NCBI GenBank assembly: GCA_035496255.1
Contig: DATJEU010000068.1
Span: 25,568-89,567, forward strand
Reading direction: 5' to 3'
DNA from: Gp6-AA40 sp035496255
GTDB lineage: Bacteria; Acidobacteriota; Vicinamibacteria; Vicinamibacterales; UBA2999
DNA length: 64,000 nt
In this document: piece after piece, positions 1 to 9,303 of the stretch
Position numbering within the stretch: the first letter of the stretch is position 1
How the letters are laid out: each line of letters begins with the position of its first letter
Translations under genes and position numbers: made by a program
Notes under the pieces: model-generated
Database searches by the model: none
What the model was told of the DNA's origin: nothing
The model's input: only the letters and a program-made list of their open reading frames with translations

Positions 1-435
1 GGCTCCAGGCACATCGTCGCTGGCCACGAAATCCCGGCCGAGTGCCGGCTCTACGCCGAGCACTCGGAAGTAATCGGCGCTGACGCTCTGACCATCGAGA
101 CGTTCGGCGTCGCCGACTCCGGATAGCGTCGGCTGCCACGACCGCGTGACGGCGGCGCGCGCGATCGCTCGGCTGCGCGCCATGATTTCCCGGAAGGTGC
201 CGAAGGTGACGTCGAGCGCCGTGCCGGTGTCGCGGCTGGTATCGGCAACCGTCACCAGCCGACTCGCGTTCGGGTACGGAACCGCCTCCAGGAGAACAGG
301 GCGCACGGTGCTGAACATTGCTGTGCTCGCACCGATGCCGAGCGCAAGCGTCACGACCGTGACCGCGGCAAAGCCGGGTGAGTGGCACAGTCGCCGAGCG
401 GCGCGGCGGACTTCAGTCGCGAGCGACTCCATCAT
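1..435 (-). CDS. ADOP-type ABC transporter permease, N-terminal fragment
   Basis: The reading frame stays open from an ATG pair at 435/432 to the window edge (145 codons), so the gene is cut by the window, not broken. The visible protein starts MMESLATEVRRAARRL, then has a hydrophobic segment with TLALGIGASTAMFSTV, the N-terminal transmembrane helix of MacB/FtsX-like permeases. A periplasmic MacB_PCD-like stretch follows, ending in SADYFRVLGVEPALGRDF. In the acidobacterial ADOP family this N-terminal block precedes two FtsX domains; those parts lie outside the window. The likely role is a membrane subunit of an exporter or mechanotransmission ABC system; the substrate cannot be told. Confidence 0.85.
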   Translation of the reverse strand, partial: MMESLATEVRRAARRLCHSPGFAAVTVVTLALGIGASTAMFSTVRPVLLEAVPYPNASRLVTVADTSRDTGTALDVTFGTFREIMARSRAIARAAVTRSWQPTLSGVGDAERLDGQSVSADYFRVLGVEPALGRDFVASDDVPGA

Positions 436-623
436 GCGGCTCTCAGGTTAAGAACTCTCATTGGCGACATGTGATAGCGGCCGAAGGTCAAAGGACATGC
501 CACGACGTGAGCATTCGCTTGGTGTGGCTAGAGGCCGCCAGCTTGCTGTTCCAGCGGCGATGCGCGCCGGTGTCTGTTCGGATTCGGGACGTGATAGTTC
601 GCCAGCGCACACGCTTCGTGTCA

Positions 624-668
624 GCCCGGCTTCGCGAGGGCGCGGCTGAAGACCCGCCCCTACGAACT
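624..668. repeat. Degenerate GC-rich palindrome (TTCA-loop family)
   Basis: The stretch holds GCCCGGCTTCGCGAGGGC followed by GGCTGAAGACCCGCCCCTAC. The second half matches one arm of the palindromes at 11131-11219. It lies just after the 3' end of the ABC exporter operon. It looks like a worn member of the dispersed family of short hairpins with a CTTCA-like loop seen elsewhere in this window. Confidence 0.45.
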
Positions 669-670
669 AG

Positions 671-2581
671 CTACGCGTTCGCGACCTGTGGCCGGCCGGC
701 GAACTGGCTGTGGTAGAGCGCGGCGTAATGTCCCTTGGCCGCGAGCAGATCATGATGGTTGCCGCGCTCGACGATCCGCCCGCCTTCGAGCATGAGAATC
801 GTGTCGGCATTCCGGATGGTCGACAGGCGATGCGCGATGACGAAGGTCGTGCGGCCGCGCATCAATCGCGCCATCGCCTCCTGAATCAGGATCTCGGTGC
901 GCGTGTCGACGCTGCTCGTCGCCTCGTCAAGGATCAGGATCGCCGGATCGGCAAGGAACGCGCGGGCGATCGTCAGCAGCTGCTTCTGCCCTTGTGACAG
1001 GTTGCTGGCTTCTTCGTTGATCAGCGTCTCGTAGTTCTCCGGCAGCGTGCGGATGAAGTGATCGGCCTGCGCCATCTGCGCCGCGTGCACAATCGCGTCT
1101 TCATTCGCGCCCTCGCGGCCGTAGGCGATGTTCTCGCGGATCGTTCCGGAAAAGAGCCACGTGTCCTGCAGGACCATGCCGAAGAGCCGCCGCAGCGCGC
1201 CGCGCTTCATGTCGCGGATGTCGACGCCGTCCACACGAATCGCGCCACTCTCGACGTCGTAGAACCGCATCAACAGATTCACCAGCGTCGTCTTGCCGGC
1301 CCCGGTCGGACCGACGATGGCGATCGTCTGTCCCGGCGCGACGTCGAGCGACAGGTCGTCGATCAGCGGTACGTCGGTCTTGTAGCGGAAGCCCACGTGG
1401 TCGAACTGCACGGCACCGCGCGGCCGCTCGATCGTCACGGCATTGGTGGCTTCGGCCACTTCCTCGGGTTCGTCGAGCAGTTCGAACACCCGCTCGGCCG
1501 CGACGATGGTGAGCTGGATCATGTTGGCGATGCCGCTCAACTGCGTGATCGGCATCGAGAACTGGCGTCCGTACTGGATGAACGCCTGCACGTCGCCGAT
1601 CGGCAGCGATTGCCGCGTGACCAGTACGCCGCCGATCACCGCGATGAGCACGAAGCCGATGTTGCCGACGAACATCATCATCGGAAAGATGATGCCGGTG
1701 ACGAACTGCGCGCGCCACGCACCATCGTAGTACTGCGAGTTGAGCGCCTCGAACGTCGCGACCGACTTCGCCTCATGACCAAACGCGGTCACGATCGTGT
1801 GCCCGGCGTACATCTCCGCGACGTGACCGTTGAGACCACCGAGCGCCATCTGCTGCTGCATGAAGAACTTCTGCGAGCGCCTGGCGATGCGCGCCACGAT
1901 CACGATGCTCAGGGGCAGCGTCAGCACGATCGCGACCGTCAGAATCCAACTGATGGTCAGCATCATGACGACGACGCCAATCAGCGTGAGCACGGACGTC
2001 AACAACTGCGTGAGGTTCTGCTGCAGGGTGCCGCTGATGCTGTCGAGATCGTTGACCGCGCGGCTCATCAGCTCGCCGTGCGTGCGCGAGTCGAAGAACC
2101 TCAGCGGCAGCCGATCGAACTTCGCTTCGACCTCGCGCCGCAGCGCGTACACCGTCCGCTGTGCGATCCCCGCCATCAGGAACTGCATCAGATAGTTGAA
2201 CGCGTTGCCGACGATGTAGAGGCCGACCAGCAGCATCAGCATCCGGCCGACGTAGCCGAAGTCGATGCTCGCGCCGGGAGCATTCGCGGCCTTTGCGAGA
2301 TAGCCCTCGAAGATCTTCGTCGTCACCATGCCGAGGAGCTTCGGCCCGACGACCTGGAAGACGGTGCCCAGCGCCCCGGCGATGATCACGACGATGAGGG
2401 CGCCCTGGTGCGGCCGAAGGTAGCCGGCAAGACGGCGCAAGGTGACTTTGAAGTTCTTGGCCTTTTGTTTCGGCACGCCGATGCCGCCGATCGGGCGGTT
2501 GCCGAACAACGGCGGCGGCGTCCGCGGCGGCGTGCCGCCTGGACCCGCGGGTGGCCCCGATCTGCCCGGTGCGGTGCTCAT
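671..2581 (-). CDS. ABC exporter half-transporter with canonical catalytic site (heterodimer subunit 2)
   Basis: This 636-aa protein has a cytoplasmic proline/glycine-rich N-terminus, six hydrophobic segments (about residues 50-350) and a C-terminal nucleotide-binding domain. Visible motifs are Walker A GPTGAGKTT, signature LSQGQ, Walker B ILILDEATS with the catalytic Glu, and an H-loop AHRLST. The non-consensus signature LSQGQ pairs with the degenerate site of its partner encoded just upstream. The start ATG overlaps the partner's stop by 4 bp (ATGA), implying translational coupling and a 1:1 complex. This matches type IV heterodimeric exporters such as TM287/288, LmrCD and BmrCD, which move drugs or lipids across the inner membrane. 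The substrate is unknown. Confidence 0.93.
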   Translation of the reverse strand: MSTAPGRSGPPAGPGGTPPRTPPPLFGNRPIGGIGVPKQKAKNFKVTLRRLAGYLRPHQGALIVVIIAGALGTVFQVVGPKLLGMVTTKIFEGYLAKAANAPGASIDFGYVGRMLMLLVGLYIVGNAFNYLMQFLMAGIAQRTVYALRREVEAKFDRLPLRFFDSRTHGELMSRAVNDLDSISGTLQQNLTQLLTSVLTLIGVVVMMLTISWILTVAIVLTLPLSIVIVARIARRSQKFFMQQQMALGGLNGHVAEMYAGHTIVTAFGHEAKSVATFEALNSQYYDGAWRAQFVTGIIFPMMMFVGNIGFVLIAVIGGVLVTRQSLPIGDVQAFIQYGRQFSMPITQLSGIANMIQLTIVAAERVFELLDEPEEVAEATNAVTIERPRGAVQFDHVGFRYKTDVPLIDDLSLDVAPGQTIAIVGPTGAGKTTLVNLLMRFYDVESGAIRVDGVDIRDMKRGALRRLFGMVLQDTWLFSGTIRENIAYGREGANEDAIVHAAQMAQADHFIRTLPENYETLINEEASNLSQGQKQLLTIARAFLADPAILILDEATSSVDTRTEILIQEAMARLMRGRTTFVIAHRLSTIRNADTILMLEGGRIVERGNHHDLLAAKGHYAALYHSQFAGRPQVANA

Positions 2582-4356
2582 GCGACCTCGTCGAGCGAGA
2601 CCTGGGAGGCGACGATCTCGCGATAGACCGGGCTCGACTTCAACAGCTCGGTGTGCGTGCCCATGCCGACCACCCGACCGTTGTCGAGCACGATGATGCG
2701 GTCGGCGGTGATGACCGTGCTGATGCGCTGGGCGACGATGAAGACCGTGGCACCGGCGGTTTCATTACGCAGCGCCGCGCGCAGGCGCGCGTCGGTGACG
2801 AAGTCGAGCGCGGAAAAGCTGTCGTCGAAGACGTACACGTCCGGCTTGCGGACGATCGCCCTGGCGATGGCCAGCCGCTGCTTCTGCCCGCCCGACAGGT
2901 TGATGCCACCCTGGGCGATCGGCGAGTCGAATTTCTCGGGCATCGCGTCGATGAACTCGATTGCCTGCGCGATCGTGGCCGCGTGCCGCACTTCGTCGTC
3001 GGTCGCCTCGCCGCGGCCGTACCGGATGTTGGCGGCAACCGTGCCGCTGAAGAGCACGGCCCGCTGCGGAACGAAGCCGATTCGCGCGCGCAGTTCGGCT
3101 TGCGGCACGTCGCGCACGTCGACGCCGTCGATCAGCACACGGCCGCCGTTGACGTCGTAGAACCGTGGAATCAGGCCGGCTAAGGTCGACTTGCCCGAGC
3201 CGGTGCCGCCGATGATCGCGGTCACCTCGCCGGGGTTGGCGACGAACGACACGCCCGAGAGCGCCGGCTCCTCGGCGCCGTGATACTGGAACGTCACGTT
3301 GTCGAATTCGACGCGACCGGCAGACGCGCCTGCGGGTTCGGCGGAGCTGCTATGCGGATCCCGCCCTGCGCGGCCGCGCGGCGCGGGAGCCGCACCGGCA
3401 GGATCGGCGACCTCCGGCTCGAGATCGAGCACCTCGTTGATGCGCGTGGCCGATGCCGCCGCGCGGGGCAGCATCACGAACACCGCGGTGACCATGAACA
3501 CCGCGAACAGGATCTGCATCGCGTACTGGAGCGACGAGATCATCGCTCCGAACGGCATCAGCCCCTGATCGATGCGGTGGCTGCCCACCCAGATGATCGC
3601 GAGGTTCGTGAAGTTGAGCATCACGAACAGTGCCGGCATCAGGACGGCCATCAGCCGGTTGACCGTCATCGCCGTGTTCGTCGCGTCAAGGTTCGCCGCA
3701 TCGAACCGCTGCCGCTGGCGCGTGCCGCGATCGAACGCGCGGATGACGCGCACGCCACTGAGCCCTTCACCGAGCACCAGGTTGAGACGATCGATCTTCG
3801 ACTGCATGGCGGTCGAGAGCGGCACCGCGGCGCGCATGATCACGATGAAGATCACCGCCATGATCGGGATCACGCCGATGAGCACCCAGGCGAGCTGGGC
3901 GTCCTGCGACAGCGCCAGAATCACGCCGCCGGCCGCCATCATCGGCGCCGTGATCACCATCGTCATCAGCATGATCAGCATCTGCTGGACCTGCGTCGTG
4001 TCGTTGGTGGTTCGCGTCATCAGCGAGGCGGCGCCGAAGCGATCGAACTGGTGAATCGAGAGGTGCGACGCGCGGGTGAAGATGGCGCCGCGCAGCGTCC
4101 GCCCGAACCCGGTGGCCACCCTGGAGGAGCAGTAGCTGCCGGCGACGGCGCACGCGGTTGCCAGCATCGACAGCAGCAGCATGAGTCCGCCGATCGACAG
4201 GATCCTGGCCTGATCGCCGCGGACGATGCCGTCGTCGACGATGTTCGCCATCAGGCGGGGCGGCAGCAGCGCGCCGACGGCCTGCGCGAGTGCGAGGACG
4301 AGGACGAGAGCGGCGTACCCACGATACGGACGGAGGAATCGCGTCAGCTTCAGCAT
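2578..4356 (-). CDS. ABC exporter half-transporter with degenerate catalytic site (heterodimer subunit 1)
   Basis: This 592-aa first gene of a two-gene operon has an N-terminal six-helix transmembrane domain and a C-terminal ATPase domain. Walker A is GGTGSGKST and the signature is a consensus LSGGQ. Walker B reads VYVFDDS, with Asp in place of the catalytic Glu. This is the hallmark of the degenerate-site subunit of heterodimeric exporters; the second subunit carries the normal DE and an altered signature. An unusual Ala/Pro/Gly/Ser-rich linker of about 35 residues (PAGAAPAPRGRAG...) separates the membrane and ATPase domains and looks like an expansion. The transported substrate cannot be inferred. 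Confidence 0.93.
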   Translation of the reverse strand: MLKLTRFLRPYRGYAALVLVLALAQAVGALLPPRLMANIVDDGIVRGDQARILSIGGLMLLLSMLATACAVAGSYCSSRVATGFGRTLRGAIFTRASHLSIHQFDRFGAASLMTRTTNDTTQVQQMLIMLMTMVITAPMMAAGGVILALSQDAQLAWVLIGVIPIMAVIFIVIMRAAVPLSTAMQSKIDRLNLVLGEGLSGVRVIRAFDRGTRQRQRFDAANLDATNTAMTVNRLMAVLMPALFVMLNFTNLAIIWVGSHRIDQGLMPFGAMISSLQYAMQILFAVFMVTAVFVMLPRAAASATRINEVLDLEPEVADPAGAAPAPRGRAGRDPHSSSAEPAGASAGRVEFDNVTFQYHGAEEPALSGVSFVANPGEVTAIIGGTGSGKSTLAGLIPRFYDVNGGRVLIDGVDVRDVPQAELRARIGFVPQRAVLFSGTVAANIRYGRGEATDDEVRHAATIAQAIEFIDAMPEKFDSPIAQGGINLSGGQKQRLAIARAIVRKPDVYVFDDSFSALDFVTDARLRAALRNETAGATVFIVAQRISTVITADRIIVLDNGRVVGMGTHTELLKSSPVYREIVASQVSLDEVA

Positions 4357-4755
4357 GGGTTTTGTTGGGAAGGGCTAAAGGTAGCATAGCTAAGTGAACC
4401 AGGCTGCCACGCGTCACCTCGTCACGCTGCTCGCGCCGTTCCCCCGCTGAGCGCGCGCGTCGTCGAAGCCTGGATGCGATCACGTCGGTCCTGCCGGCCG
4501 CTTCCTGACAACGCCGATCACGTAAGGGCCCCGGGAGAGTACGGCGGCCGGCATACCCGATCGCCGATCGCAACGGCCGGTGGTGGATACGGAAGAATGC
4601 GCGTTCTGATCGTACAGAGCGACCGGAGCCAGCCGCCTCACGAGTGCCAGCCGGAAGCGTGCGCCGCGCGTCTAAGCCGGTGCAGCCTGCCAGCCGGATG
4701 ACGCAGATTCGCTGTAGGATCCGGGCGCCTGCCAACATTGCATCGAGAGGAGCCT
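4357..4755. other. Divergent intergenic region, no gene seen
   Basis: These 399 bp separate the ABC exporter operon (minus) from the VWFA gene (plus), so both promoters should lie here. The only promoter-like element I can point to is TAGGAT about 40 bp before the VWFA start. Short reading frames occur but have no recognisable product or strong ribosome binding site. Confidence 0.5.
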
Positions 4756-5643
4756 ATGCGGCCGATGGTTCGTGTTCTCGCGACAATCGTTGCGCTCACC
4801 GCGATCGGTTCACCCGCCTTCGCCCAGAAGCAGGTGCAGTTGCTGACCATGGTGTCCGATCCCAACGGCGGTGAGGTCAGCACGCTCGAACCGAAAGACG
4901 TGCACGTCTTCGAAAACGGGCAGCCGGTCACCGTCACCAAGGTCGAACCGATGCAGCGCGTGGCGAAGGTGCAGATCCTGATCGACGAGGGATCGGGGAT
5001 GCCGTCGGAAAGCATCGGCGATCTGCGCAAGGCCGTCGGCGGCCTGATTGCCGCGATTCCTCCCGGCGTCGAAACGACGCTGGTGACGACGGCGCCGCAG
5101 CCGCGCTTCCTGGAGAAGGCGACGACCGATCACGACAAGCTGGTACAGGCAGTCAGCCGCCTTGCGCCAGACCAGGGCGTGGGGCACTTCGTCGACTCGC
5201 TGCTCGAAGCGGTGGAGCGCATCGACAAGGACCCGAACAAGGACGCGGTATACACGATCGTCACGCTCGGCACCACGTCCGGCGACGGCGACGCGCGCCA
5301 GGCCGACGTCAACAAGATCGTCGATCGCGTCCGCGCCCGGCAGACGGTCATCTACGCCGTCGTCTACAACAAGATCGGCTCGTCGGCGAGTTCCGGATCG
5401 ATTCAGCTCGACCTGGCCCAGGCACTCGGCCCGGGGACCGGCGGCCGCGCTGAAATCATCAACATCCCGAACCGCCTGCTGACGCTGCTGCCGGAGATCG
5501 GCGCGCAGATGGCGAAGACGCTGGGACCCGGTGCGAAGCAATTTCGGATCACCGTGGACCGCAGCAGCGCCGGTGCACTCGGGGCGATGTCGCTGAGCGT
5601 CGACGGCAAGGCCGCGAGCAACGTCAGGATAGAGCGGAAATAG
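4756..5643 (+). CDS. Secreted VWFA-related domain protein
   Basis: The product is about 295 aa with signal peptide MRPMVRVLATIVALTAIGSPAFA. The body begins with a beta-rich segment (KDVHVFENGQPVTVTKVEP) typical of acidobacterial VWFA-related proteins. It continues into a von Willebrand A-like fold where VQILIDEGSGMPS stands in place of a clean DxSxS metal site, so metal binding may be lost. ATG 4756 was chosen because AGGAG lies just upstream and the signal peptide starts there; a Met three codons on is possible. The 3' end overlaps the convergent fabH-like gene by 20 bp. These proteins are abundant in Acidobacteriota but their function is unknown. Confidence 0.8.
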   Translation: MRPMVRVLATIVALTAIGSPAFAQKQVQLLTMVSDPNGGEVSTLEPKDVHVFENGQPVTVTKVEPMQRVAKVQILIDEGSGMPSESIGDLRKAVGGLIAAIPPGVETTLVTTAPQPRFLEKATTDHDKLVQAVSRLAPDQGVGHFVDSLLEAVERIDKDPNKDAVYTIVTLGTTSGDGDARQADVNKIVDRVRARQTVIYAVVYNKIGSSASSGSIQLDLAQALGPGTGGRAEIINIPNRLLTLLPEIGAQMAKTLGPGAKQFRITVDRSSAGALGAMSLSVDGKAASNVRIERK

Positions 5644-6739
5644 CGAGACCGGCCGAGGACCGCGAGGCCGCGCCGCTCTTGTGGGCGCGGATCTCGTTGA
5701 CCAGATCCAGGGCGCTGCGCGTGCACCGTGGCAGCGCCGCCTCGCTTACCGCAATCGGCGTCACCCGATCGCCCCAGCGCACCAGGTGTGCGCAGACGGT
5801 CAGCCCCGCACCAAAGGCCGGCATCAGGATCAGCGCGCCGGGCCGTACCCGTCCTTCGTGAATCGCCTCCGTGAGTGCCACCGGCACCGTGGCCGCGCTC
5901 ATGTTGCCGTAGCGCTGCACGGTGAGCATCACCTTGTCCATCGGGATGCCGGTTCGACTCACCACCGCATCGATGATCCGCAGGTTGGCCTGGTGCGGTA
6001 CCACGAGGTCGATCTCCTCCGGACGGACGCCGCACTTCGCGAGCACGGCGGCGCTCGCCTGCGTCATCCCGTGGACCGCGCGCTTGAAGATCTCCTGGCC
6101 GTCGAAGTCCCACTCGGTGTTGCCGAAGACGACGCCGCGATTCGCGTAGGCGCATCCCATGCCGCGCACGCGCAGCGTATGGCGGGCTTCGGCGATGCAT
6201 CCCAGTTGCTCGCCGAGCACACCTTCCTCGCGCTCACTGGCCTGGACGACGACGGCCGCACAACCGTCGCCAAACAGAACCGCGACGTTGCGGTTCTCCC
6301 AATCGATGTACGGCGAAATCAGTTCAACCCCGATCACCACCGCGGTGCGGACGGTGCCGATGCGGATCATCGCCGACGCCGTCGACAATCCATACAGGAA
6401 GGATGTGCACGCGGTGTTCAGATCGATCGCGGCGGCGCCTCGGGCGCCGAGCGCCGCCTGGACCCCCGAGGCGGAGTTCGGCACCTGCTCGTCGTTGCTG
6501 CAGCTGCCGTAGATGATCAGGTCGACGTCCGCCGCCTCGAGGCCGGCGCACGCGAGCGCCCGCCGCGCCGCGACCTCGGCCATGGCCGTCGCCGACACGT
6601 GCGAGATCCGCCGTTCCCGCATGCCGGTGCGGGTCACGATCCATTCGTCGCTGGTGTCGAGGAACGTGGAAAGGTCGTCGTTCGAAAGCACCGCCGGTGG
6701 CATGGCGGCGCCCCATCCGGTGATCGCAGCGTAGGTCAT
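5624..6739 (-). CDS. fabH: Beta-ketoacyl-ACP synthase III family protein
   Basis: This 371-aa thiolase-fold enzyme of the FabH family has the Cys-His-Asn triad in place: Cys111 in NTACTSFLYG, His249 in VVPHQANLRI and Asn279 in YGNMSAAT. FabH condenses acetyl-CoA or another acyl-CoA with malonyl-ACP to start fatty acid synthesis. The core ends near residue 325. A C-terminal tail of about 40 residues (SEAALPRCTRSALDLVNEIRA...) is unusual. The gene stands alone, not with fabD/fabG/acpP, so it could be a secondary KASIII, for example for branched starters or a secondary metabolite. It overlaps the opposing VWFA gene at its 3' end. Confidence 0.88.
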   Translation of the reverse strand: MTYAAITGWGAAMPPAVLSNDDLSTFLDTSDEWIVTRTGMRERRISHVSATAMAEVAARRALACAGLEAADVDLIIYGSCSNDEQVPNSASGVQAALGARGAAAIDLNTACTSFLYGLSTASAMIRIGTVRTAVVIGVELISPYIDWENRNVAVLFGDGCAAVVVQASEREEGVLGEQLGCIAEARHTLRVRGMGCAYANRGVVFGNTEWDFDGQEIFKRAVHGMTQASAAVLAKCGVRPEEIDLVVPHQANLRIIDAVVSRTGIPMDKVMLTVQRYGNMSAATVPVALTEAIHEGRVRPGALILMPAFGAGLTVCAHLVRWGDRVTPIAVSEAALPRCTRSALDLVNEIRAHKSGAASRSSAGLAISALS

Positions 6740-7016
6740 TGAGGAGCCGGACCGAGTATATGCTCCGTGGGCGGCGGCGCGGCTCCGAACAGCAGGCGTC
6801 CCACGCGCGGACGCCGCCGTGGCTGGCGGCGCGAAGACCCTGCTGAAATGGCCCGCCTTTCAGCGGCACAGAACCGCACCCCTGGCCCGCGTATTGCCGA
6901 GCGATTCGCATGCCTCGCCTGCTGCGATCCAATATCGATCGCGCGTGTGAGCGACATTCGGTCGTGGCCGTCGTCCAACGTCGTCTCCGTCGTGGCGTCT
7001 TTTGTCCAGGCGTCAA

Positions 7017-7835
7017 TTACATGCGCTCTCGCGGCACGGCGAACACGTCGAAGTGCCGCCATCGCACGACGTCCTCGCGTGAAAGCTCTTCGCCCTGGTA
7101 CTCGCTCGGCGTCCAGCGGAATACTCGATATCCGGCGCCGTGGAGATCGTCGAAGAAGCCGTAGCGCTCGGTCGCCGGCAGGTGCTTGAAGAATTCCGCG
7201 CGGATGTACGGCCGCGTCAGCTCGATGAGCGGCGCGAGCGATCGCACGACCTGGCGATCGAATCCTTCGGTATCCACCTTCACGTAACGAATGCGTGCAC
7301 GCTCGGCCGCGTGATGCGTGCGCAAGTAGGCATCAAGGTTCCGCCCCAGCACGCGCAGGCGGCTGAAATGCCCATGCCGCCACCGGTCCTGCCAGCGGTG
7401 CGCGCCGCCGTTGCAGAACCCGTCGTCCGAGTAACAGAACTCGAACTCGCCATCCTCCGGCGTCGCCGCGAACATCAACGGGACGATGTGCGTGCGATCG
7501 GGATTGAGGCGGGCAGTCGTCTGCAGGACTTCGAAGACATACGGATTCGGCTCGAGGGCAAAGACGACGCCCGATCGACCGGCCGCGAGTGCCATCGGCA
7601 CGGTCGAATCGCCCGTGTGCGCGCCGATGTCGATGGCGGCGTCGCCTTCGGAGAGGAACCGGCGCAGTACGGTGACTTCGTCCTGATCGACGTGTGTCGG
7701 CTTCTCGCCCGGATGCTGCCACTGCGCCAGGTCCACCGCGCCGTCGATCGGCAGCGTGAACGTGGCGATCGTATGCGGGTAGCGCTTCGGCGCTCGATGA
7801 CGCTGAAACGCGCGCGGCAGATCGCGCAGCTTCAC
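7017..7835 (-). CDS. FkbM family SAM-dependent methyltransferase
   Basis: The 272-aa product carries a Rossmann methyltransferase core: motif I AAIDIGAHTGDS, motif II VVFALEPNPYVFEVLQ, and the FkbM-type YVKVDTEGFDRQVVRSL. A longer frame exists, but its first 60 residues only mirror the upstream esterase gene. GTG 7835, 20 bp after the esterase stop, is the likely start (VKLRDLPRAFQRHR). FkbM enzymes O-methylate sugars or polyketides, commonly in surface polysaccharide loci. Here the neighbours (esterase upstream, fabH downstream) do not fix the substrate. The close spacing suggests co-transcription with the esterase. Confidence 0.85.
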   Translation of the reverse strand: MKLRDLPRAFQRHRAPKRYPHTIATFTLPIDGAVDLAQWQHPGEKPTHVDQDEVTVLRRFLSEGDAAIDIGAHTGDSTVPMALAAGRSGVVFALEPNPYVFEVLQTTARLNPDRTHIVPLMFAATPEDGEFEFCYSDDGFCNGGAHRWQDRWRHGHFSRLRVLGRNLDAYLRTHHAAERARIRYVKVDTEGFDRQVVRSLAPLIELTRPYIRAEFFKHLPATERYGFFDDLHGAGYRVFRWTPSEYQGEELSREDVVRWRHFDVFAVPRERM

Positions 7836-7854
7836 GGACGAATGCGCGGCGGGA

Positions 7855-8985
7855 TCACTTTGCCGGCGCCAGCAGATCGGCCTCAGGCGACGGTGACGTG
7901 GGGTTGACCGGCGAGGCGAGGTACCGCGCGAAAAACGGCAGCGTGTTCCGCTCGATCCGTTCCTTGATGCGATTGGTGTGGTCGCCGTCGTATTCCTCGA
8001 ACCCGTGCCGGATGCCAAGCTTCGTCATCAACTCGTGCAGCTGCACGTTCGAGCGGTACAGCGGATCCTTCGTCCCGACTTCCATGCCGATCGAGAAATA
8101 GAGTTTGAGCTTGTCGGCGTACTGCGGCAGTGCTTCGAGCGGTGCATTCGCCACCCATTTCGCCACGATCTCCGGACGCACCTTGCCGTTCTCCACCGGC
8201 AGATCGAAGAACAGCGGCGGCCGCGATGGATTCGGTGACCAGGCGGCCGCCGAGGCCAGCGTGGTCGAGACGCCGAACCCGGGAGCTTTCGCGGCTTCCT
8301 CCGCCTGTTCGCGTGTCTTGATCGCTTCGGCGGCGGCCATCGACTGCGGTGACGGGTTGCGGTCGGCGGCCAAACAGCACGAGCTCATGAGATACAGACT
8401 GGAAAACACCTCCGGCCGTTTCATGCCGATGCGCAGCGCGCCGTAGCCGCCCATCGAATGCCCGCCGAGCCCGCGGCTCATGCGCGTGGCCAGCGTCCGG
8501 TAGTGGCCGTCGATGTAGGCGACCAGGTCGTCGGCGATGAACGCCTCCCAGTTTCCCGTCGTCGGCGAGTTCGAATACATGCTGCCCTTGTGCAGCGTGA
8601 ACGCACTGGGCATGACGTAGATGGCCGAACTGAAGCCCTGCGCGACGTCGAGACGATCGCCGCTCTCCTGAATGTTCGCGAGCCGCGCCGTGAACGTATC
8701 TTCCTTGCCGGTGTAACCGTGCAACAGGTAGACGACTGGGAATCGGCGCATCTGATCGCCGAGATAGCTTGGCGGCAGATAGACGTTGACATCGCGGTCC
8801 GGTGAATCGCCCTCGAGATTGCCTTCGAGCGACTTGCCGTGCACGGTGATGTGCTCGACTCGTCCGACGCGTGGTCCACCGCCCGGCGCCCCCCCGCCAC
8901 GACCGCCTCGCCCCTGCGCATCCGGCCGCGCGATCCATCCGCACGCGAGCACCGCGACCACCGCAACTGCCGTCCTGAACCTCAT
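7855..8985 (-). CDS. Secreted esterase (PF00756-type alpha/beta hydrolase)
   Basis: The 376-aa protein has signal peptide MRFRTAVAVVAVLACGWIARPDAQ and then a Gly/Arg-rich spacer. The hydrolase domain shows the strand FPVVYLLHGYTG, the nucleophile elbow GHSMGGYGALR and a C-terminal DGDHTNRIKER that should hold the catalytic His. This is the esterase D/Fes/tributyrin esterase fold, usually acting on acyl esters of carbohydrates or phenolics in the periplasm. ATG 8985 was chosen over an ATG 54 bp upstream because GGAGAG sits six bases before it and the signal peptide starts there. A feruloyl esterase role is possible given the hydroxycinnamate genes at 31-37 kb, but this is only inference. Confidence 0.87.
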   Translation of the reverse strand: MRFRTAVAVVAVLACGWIARPDAQGRGGRGGGAPGGGPRVGRVEHITVHGKSLEGNLEGDSPDRDVNVYLPPSYLGDQMRRFPVVYLLHGYTGKEDTFTARLANIQESGDRLDVAQGFSSAIYVMPSAFTLHKGSMYSNSPTTGNWEAFIADDLVAYIDGHYRTLATRMSRGLGGHSMGGYGALRIGMKRPEVFSSLYLMSSCCLAADRNPSPQSMAAAEAIKTREQAEEAAKAPGFGVSTTLASAAAWSPNPSRPPLFFDLPVENGKVRPEIVAKWVANAPLEALPQYADKLKLYFSIGMEVGTKDPLYRSNVQLHELMTKLGIRHGFEEYDGDHTNRIKERIERNTLPFFARYLASPVNPTSPSPEADLLAPAK

Positions 8986-9045
8986 GTCATCTCTCCGCGC
9001 GCGTGATTCTCGCACGCGCGCCACGCTGGTGGTGTCCAAGTATCC

Positions 9046-9291
9046 TCAAAGCCTTTCCGGGCAACGAAGGTTGCGAAGAATCAACGGCTGTGGCGCCGCG
9101 GCGAGCAGCGTTGCGGCTGTCCAGTCTGCGTCGGGACAGCCGCGGGCACGGAGCTCGCGAACCTCTTCTTCGACGTTGTACTCGACCCGCCGGACGACGA
9201 CGGCATCCGGTGCGCGCATCTGGATATCAGCGACGACAGCGTCCAACGCGGTGAGGTTGGCGTGAATATCCGACAGGACCGCGCCGCGCAC
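9046..9291 (-). pseudogene. Internally deleted calcineurin-like metallophosphoesterase
   Basis: The 81-codon frame starts with the N-terminus of a YfcE-like metallophosphoesterase (VLSDIHANLTALDAVVADI, including the D-x-H metal ligands). It then jumps straight into the C-terminal tail of the same family (RRVEYNVEEEVRELRARG, then DADWTAATLLAA). About 150 central residues, with the GDxxGYG and GNHD motifs, are missing, yet the frame is kept. A protein lacking most metal ligands cannot be an active phosphatase, so it is best read as a gene remnant from an in-frame deletion. It starts with GTG, 13 bp after the upstream gene. Confidence 0.7.
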
Positions 9292-9303
9292 GTGCGGGTG
9301 TGG

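Noticed and set aside
4474..4701. Short plus-strand frame with MRVLIVQSDRS, resembling the start of a response regulator
   Set aside because: The similarity stops after about ten residues, there is no receiver Asp motif, and no ribosome binding site. Treated as intergenic.
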